In this document: positions 59,219 through 64,000 of the stretch, one piece after another | Numbering within the stretch: the first letter of the stretch is position 1 | How the letters are laid out: the number at the start of each line of letters is the position of its first letter | Assembly (NCBI GenBank): GCA_022453515.1 | Contig: JAJNNY010000001.1 | Span: 186,001 to 250,000 of the forward strand | Source of the DNA: Astrocystis sublimbata | Taxonomy: Eukaryota; Ascomycota; Sordariomycetes; Xylariales; Xylariaceae | Direction: 5' to 3' | DNA: 64,000 bases | Position numbers and translations under genes: made by a program | Notes under the pieces: generated by a model | The model's database searches: none | Told to the model about the DNA's origin: nothing | Seen by the model: only the letters and a program-made list of their open reading frames with translations

Positions 59219-62200
59219 GCTGCGAGCCTGAGAATCAGTCGTCGTTTCAAGTGGCCATCCTACTGCACGTAAGCGCTACCTACCTACACACACGCAGGAG
59301 GGAAATTGGCTGCGTCGACACATCGTTTCCAGAGTTAGGATAGAGTAGTTAGTCTATGTATGCTGTCATATTGCGCATTCAGCTCGAAATTACTCTAGGT
59401 ACCTATCCCATATATGCAGCCATTACTCGTAGAGCTAGAGTGAAGCACATTACACACTAACACAGGTCTGCCAAGTTGGCGGTTGATGATGTGCTGGACA
59501 GGCAGGAGTGAATGAGTGATATCATCGGGCGCATATAGTGCAAGGCCTCGGAAATTGGTTCGGGCCATAAGGGAGGACAACAGGACAACGGTGGGCACTA
59601 TTGTTAGTGAAGCCGCGGTGATGGAGATGGGCTCTGCAGGTGATTAGTTCGGCCCACACGTTGCAATTAGTTCGCTCCTGGCTTGCCTTGTACGCGTACG
59701 TGTGTTTCCGAAAAAAGATGTAAGATGCGAAATGGATGACTCGGATGAAGCATGGGGCTAGGGGAATAGGTACGTGGATGCTGTCTGTATATAGAAGGGG
59801 GAGAACCGTGTATTCCGTAAGCAAATTTTGTTCGTGTTTGTGGCAGTGGCAGTGGCAAATCATGGACTGGAATTGCAACAGTTGGTAAATTCAAAGGTCG
59901 TATCGGTGGCGCAAGCTTTTGTGGTATTAAGCCGCTGTTGAGTACAAGACCACGGTACGTCGCGAGGAGTACAGGTCACTAGAGTATTTGCCGCCAAATC
60001 AATACCTTGGCATAATCCATTCACCTGGCGGCGAGCTGGTTAGTCTCCATATTGAGACAGCCAATTTTCAACATGAATATGCCCGTATACTGTACAAGCC
60101 TCATACGGGGACTCAACGTCGATCGCGATTGCATTGATGAGATCCAGCGCATCGTGGGGCCATTAGACTGCGCTATCCTCGCTCGCCTCGTGTACTGTGA
60201 TTGTCAATGTGAATACACGCATCTGCCCTCGCGACTGCCGAGCCTTGCTTACCTACATGCCTACTACGTAGCATGGGAAGAGACAGGCAGGGAGGCTCAG
60301 TATTATTAACATTATGCTCGAAACCCCAATACGACCGAGTACTGTCCATTGGAAAAGCCCGATGACTAGGCCAGCAAAGGCACCACAGATGGGCGGCTCT
60401 TGAAGATGATGAATCACAACACCCTTCAAAAAGAAAGGCCAGTAACTGCTTGTAGAAGCCATACGTGCAACCACAGATAGCTACACCTACGAGAGATGTA
60501 GTCGATCCTGATTGGAGGCTGCCGATTGTCACCGCCATAACCGTGCGTCGCATTCGGATCTCAGATCACAAGCTCGGGCGTGAGCCAGGCTGTCGGGGGC
60601 TTGCATGGACCAATGTTGGATATTTGACATCTTCCTGATACTACGAGTATGTAGATACCGAGGCCCAAGAGACTAGCACTTGAGATCGAGCGGCAGAGCA
60701 ACATGGGCATAGTCGGCACAGAGGTTGGATCTGACCTTTTGTCGTAGTCAGGGGTATGAAGTTCGGTACAGAGAGTACTCACTCGTAGATCTTCGATCCT
60801 TGCGAACCAAGGATTACATGTGGCTCACTGATTTAAGATTGGCTATCTTGGCAGGTACCCGCTTGGGACGCCAGGTTGGCACGGGGTTGGCAGGTCGTGC
60901 AGGACGATGCTCCGTACCTTGCAGTAGTGAAGCAGCCGTTCGTGAAAGTACCGCAGGATCGCACGCGTGCTTATGGCTTCCGGCAGGAGTTGAAAGGGAA
61001 AAAAACGCAAACCCTGTGCATGTGCAGTATGTAGAATTAAGGGATAAAATCATAAGATCAGAAAATACCGGTACCCAACGCTGTAACGCTGATACAGTCA
61101 GACGAGAGATAGCAGCAACAGTACCCGAGGTACCCAGAATGACTTGTATCTCGTTTTATCAATCAAAGGAAAGCAACAGAGAATTGGTATTCATAAACAT
61201 GGAGGGTGAGGTGGTTTTGCCCCCCCTAGGGCCGCGCACGTGAGCGGCACGAAGCGCCACTTACAGGACTGGCTCGACTGGTAAGAAAGCAAGCCTTGGA
61301 CGCGGACGACTAAAGGGTCTGGTAGTACACGGCAGAGTGCAAGAAGCGATGAAGCTGGGTGGAGATTTTGATCTGGTCCGATCTGGGTGACTATACTAAA
61401 GCCGGTAGTATGGAGAGTCGGTCGATCGGGTGTGGATATGAAGGCACACGACATGGACGAATGTAGCAGCGTAGGTCAGTCTCTGGACCTACCTGAGGTG
61501 AGGTGTAAGTAGGGTTGACCGACTCTCGAAGGTGCGAAAAGACGTGGAATGTCTGGCGAGGAGGGCTTTGTCCGGGTAATGACAGGAGGGTCTCGTAGGT
61601 AATCAGAAAGCCCCTAACGCCTCTCATGCAAGGTTGGTAGTTCGGCTTTTAGATACCAGACTAGGAAGCCCCGCAGCGACGGAAGCGAATGACAATGCCT
61701 CGAATGCCTCGAATCCAGCGCTGCTCAGGTACGCATGCACGGAGGGCCAGGATGGCTTGGGCTAGTCTGGCCTGCGTCGCCTGCCAACTGCCAGCAAGAT
61801 GCTTAATAGGCGCCGAGATTGGATGGAAATATGGGGTAACGGGGGCACCCCCTGGCTGCTTGGTTTCTCGTGTCCTCAATGGGCACAGCCAATTTGGACG
61901 GTTGTCCAATTGGAATTTCCTCCGCAAAGAAAAAGCCCAAGGCCCAAAGCCCTAACAGTGGCACGCTTACTCTACTCGCACTCTCTCAGCACCACTGCTC
62001 ACCGCACTATTCGAGGGCTCGTAGACAACTCGTACACGTATGTAGATATTTTCTCATGAGCGGTCAGATAGGGGCATGAGCACGTACAGTACTCCGTAGC
62101 TTGCGAGGCTTTGGGGGCTGCTTCTCCTACATAGTACAACGAACGCAACGCAATGGAGGTGAATACAGTGACATGCGCCGCACTGACTTACACCACACAA

Positions 62201-62760
62201 GCGCGGCAGCAACACCATCATCCATCCGGGGAACCAACTGCTAGCTTCTAAGTCGGCCTCTGGCGCGTCTGCGAGTGCACAGTACGTACTTGATCTTTAG
62301 CTGGCTTCGATGTTGTTCGGGTTGATGCCATTTACCTAATTTGGCCTCGCCAAGGCTCGGGCCCGCCGCTGGGTCGAGATGGCGAGGATGGCGAGGATGG
62401 GTCACGATGGGTCGGGGGAGGAACCACAGCAGAACAACGGCAGAACCATCCATGGATACAACCCCCTATTCCCACCCACCCACCCACCTAAGGCAGCCAC
62501 TCAGCCAGGCCCAGCAACAAGTCGCACACGAGAGCAAGGCGTCCACTTCAGCCATTCAGCCATTCAGCACCTCAGCCCCGCCGCCCCCTTGTCCACATTG
62601 CCCACCGTGTCGTCCACCTTGTCCACCATGCACAAAGGCTACCGCGCCAGGAACCGCGCCAGGACGTTACATTGGGCTTAGCCGTCTAATCTCGTCAATG
62701 TTGCATGGATCCGCCGAACCAGAGAAGGATGCCGGGGGAAATGAAGAAGGAGACGCTAAG

Positions 62761-62973
62761 ATATATAAGCACATGGGCCGTCCTCGCTTGTCTGCTTCTT
62801 CTTTCTCTTTCCCTCACCCACCAAACACTGTAAATACAGTCCAGTCACTCGCTTCGGTATTCAACTTGTCATTCTCTCACTACTAGTCTTTCGCTTCAGA
62901 CAATAATACCGTCCTTCGACACATCTTAAGTAATATCTAATACTACCAAACCACCACAACCACAACCATCAAA
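62761..62973 (+). promoter_or_regulatory. Core promoter and leader of the GPI wall-protein gene
   Basis: ATATATAAG at 62761-62769 is a good TATA box. A CTTCTTCTTTCTCTTTCCCTC pyrimidine block follows at about 62798-62818, as near many strong fungal transcription starts. A C/A-rich leader (CCACAACCACAACCATCAAA) runs directly into the ATG at 62974. Confidence 0.7.
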
Positions 62974-63678
62974 ATGCGTACCGCTGCTGTTACCCTTGCT
63001 CTGGCCGGCCTTGCCGCTGCCACCTACGACTCTTACCCCGTCAACGGAGGCTACCCCGTCAACGGCGGTTACCCCGTCGAGTCCAGCTCCAGCTCCGTCG
63101 CCACCTACCCTGCTGAGTCCAGCTCGGTCCCCAGCTACCCCGTTGAGAGCACAACCTCCGAGGTTCTCCCCAGCACCTCGGCTCCCGGCTACCCCGTAGA
63201 GACTCCCAGCTACCCTGCCGAGACTCCCTCTTACCCGGCCGAGACCCCCAGCTACCCTGCTGAGACTCCCTCGTACCCTGCCGAGACTCCCAGCTACCCT
63301 GCTGAGACCCCCTCGTACCCGGCTGAGACCCCCTCGGTGTCCGTCAGCTACCCTGCCGGCACTCCCTCCACCTACCCCGGTGGCAACGGCGGCTACCCTA
63401 CCTACCCTGCCGGCGGCGAGTCCAGCTCCACCTACCCCGTTGAGACCTACCCGGTCGAGACGTACCCTGCCGAGACCCCCAGCGTGCCCGCCAGCACTCC
63501 TGCTCCCTACCCCACCCAGAGCTACCCCGTGACCCTGACCACCTCGGTCGGCACCGTCTCGGTCCCCGGCTACCCCACCAGCACCCCCAGCGGAACCCCC
63601 GTTCCCACCGCCGGTGCCGGCCGCGCCGTCGCCTCCTTCGGCATCGTCGCTGCCGCCCTCGCTGCTTTCTTCCTGTAA
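62974..63678 (+). CDS. GPI-anchored cell-wall protein with tandem heptapeptide repeats, 234 aa
   Basis: A single exon encodes 234 residues. A signal peptide covers residues 1-16. The mature chain is Ser/Thr/Pro/Tyr-rich, starts with two Y-P-V-N-G-G units and carries a tandem Y-P-A-E-T-P-S array (about seven copies, residues 73-121). A hydrophobic tail after G-A-G-R fits a GPI-attachment signal, with a small omega residue near Gly/Ala 213-216. Such proteins are secreted, heavily O-mannosylated and linked to wall glucan or the plasma membrane. Codon use is strongly biased to C-ending codons, which with the TATA box and pyrimidine leader suggests high expression. Large overlapping frames on the minus strand are shadows of this bias. 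Confidence 0.92.
   Translation: MRTAAVTLALAGLAAATYDSYPVNGGYPVNGGYPVESSSSSVATYPAESSSVPSYPVESTTSEVLPSTSAPGYPVETPSYPAETPSYPAETPSYPAETPSYPAETPSYPAETPSYPAETPSVSVSYPAGTPSTYPGGNGGYPTYPAGGESSSTYPVETYPVETYPAETPSVPASTPAPYPTQSYPVTLTTSVGTVSVPGYPTSTPSGTPVPTAGAGRAVASFGIVAAALAAFFL
63190..63336. repeat. In-frame 21-bp tandem repeat in the wall-protein gene
   Basis: About seven units coding Y-P-A-E-T-P-S (TACCCTGCCGAGACTCCCAGC and synonymous variants). The first copy has Val for Ala. Third-position changes show the copies are not all recent. Confidence 0.95.
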
Positions 63679-64000
63679 GCGGATGTCTTTCGAGATATCG
63701 GCTCATAGGATTTGACTTAGCGCCAAGGCGTGACATTGGGAGTTGCTCCGATTGGAAAGATGTGTGGAGGAAAGGTGTAGATGCCGCCTTGTTAGGCGGT
63801 AAGGGGTGCTATATATACGTTGGCTTGGCTGTATTCTAATTCTTGAGTCGTCGATCATGAGATCATGATGATGATGAATAGACCTTTAAATACCGATAAT
63901 ATTGAGATGTGTCGAAAACTAATTGTAATTCTGCCCAACGTTTGCTTTTCTGCTTGCTGTTTCCTGTGACTGGTTTTCATGTTCAAATCTTAATGCATCG
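63679..64000. other. 3' flank of the wall-protein gene
   Basis: An AT-richer 3' region with a short ATCATGATGATGATGA run near 63862-63877. Nothing else is recognised before the window ends. Confidence 0.5.

Larger units (their letters stand above)
56947..62973. other. Gene-poor 6-kb stretch
   Basis: I find no supported gene here. It contains ACCTACC/GTAGGTAGG clusters (about 57702, 57857, 58054, 59096, 59278), a TG microsatellite, a GTGTAR tandem run and a CAGAC run near 58845-58862. The right end carries a TATA box and a pyrimidine-rich leader for the wall-protein gene. Short open frames overlap on both strands and lack family features. Confidence 0.5.

Noticed and set aside
60725..61243. 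Plus-strand 172-codon open frame in the gene-poor stretch
   Set aside because: Composition is not coding-like, it overlaps other equally long frames, and no motif is recognised.

Overview
The window reads as nuclear DNA of a filamentous ascomycete (Pezizomycotina, most likely Sordariomycetes). The signs are many short GT-AG introns (about 44-160 bp) with CTAAC/CTGAC-type branch sites, and families typical of these fungi: DUF3433 membrane protein, Zn2Cys6 regulator, PTH11-like receptor, CFEM protein, LaeA-like methyltransferase, GPI cell-wall protein and Sld2. Genes are spaced by 0.5-6 kb gaps. I found no tRNA, rRNA, CRISPR array or complete transposon. The species cannot be named from the sequence alone. 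Exon models below were built by eye from reading frame, splice sites and family resemblance. I checked that summed exon lengths keep the frame, but there is no transcript evidence.

Left part (1-15 kb): a partial DUF3433 membrane protein with a break near 2.35 kb; a decayed C-terminal remnant of a giant DUF3638/DUF3645 gene with two in-frame stops; then a stand-alone thioesterase, a Zn2Cys6 regulator and a 14-TM-type MFS transporter. These last three look like the accessory part of a secondary-metabolite locus without a backbone enzyme. From 15 to 25 kb: a possible eroded gene, a small conserved basic protein, and a divergent pair made of a 3-beta-HSD-like dehydrogenase and a regulator-like protein without a zinc cluster.

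Middle part (25-33 kb): a small CFEM protein, followed by the most interesting segment. A 777-aa coiled-coil protein with hydrophobic hairpin-like segments lies divergent from a 359-aa coiled-coil protein, and a 190-aa ricin-type lectin faces the latter. None has an obvious signal peptide. Together they look like a candidate multi-component pore-forming (alpha-PFT-like) module with a sugar-binding subunit; this function is inference.

Right part (34-64 kb): a GMC oxidoreductase, a PTH11-like 7-TM protein, a MAK32-like PfkB-family protein with an unusual N-terminal extension, the replication factor Sld2 divergent from a RING protein, a secreted DUF1996 protein, a minisatellite, a nine-exon LaeA-like methyltransferase, a disordered conserved protein, a 6-kb gene-free stretch, and a GPI-anchored wall protein with a 21-bp tandem repeat. 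Dispersed ACCTAC/GTAGGT motifs occur in intergenic DNA throughout.
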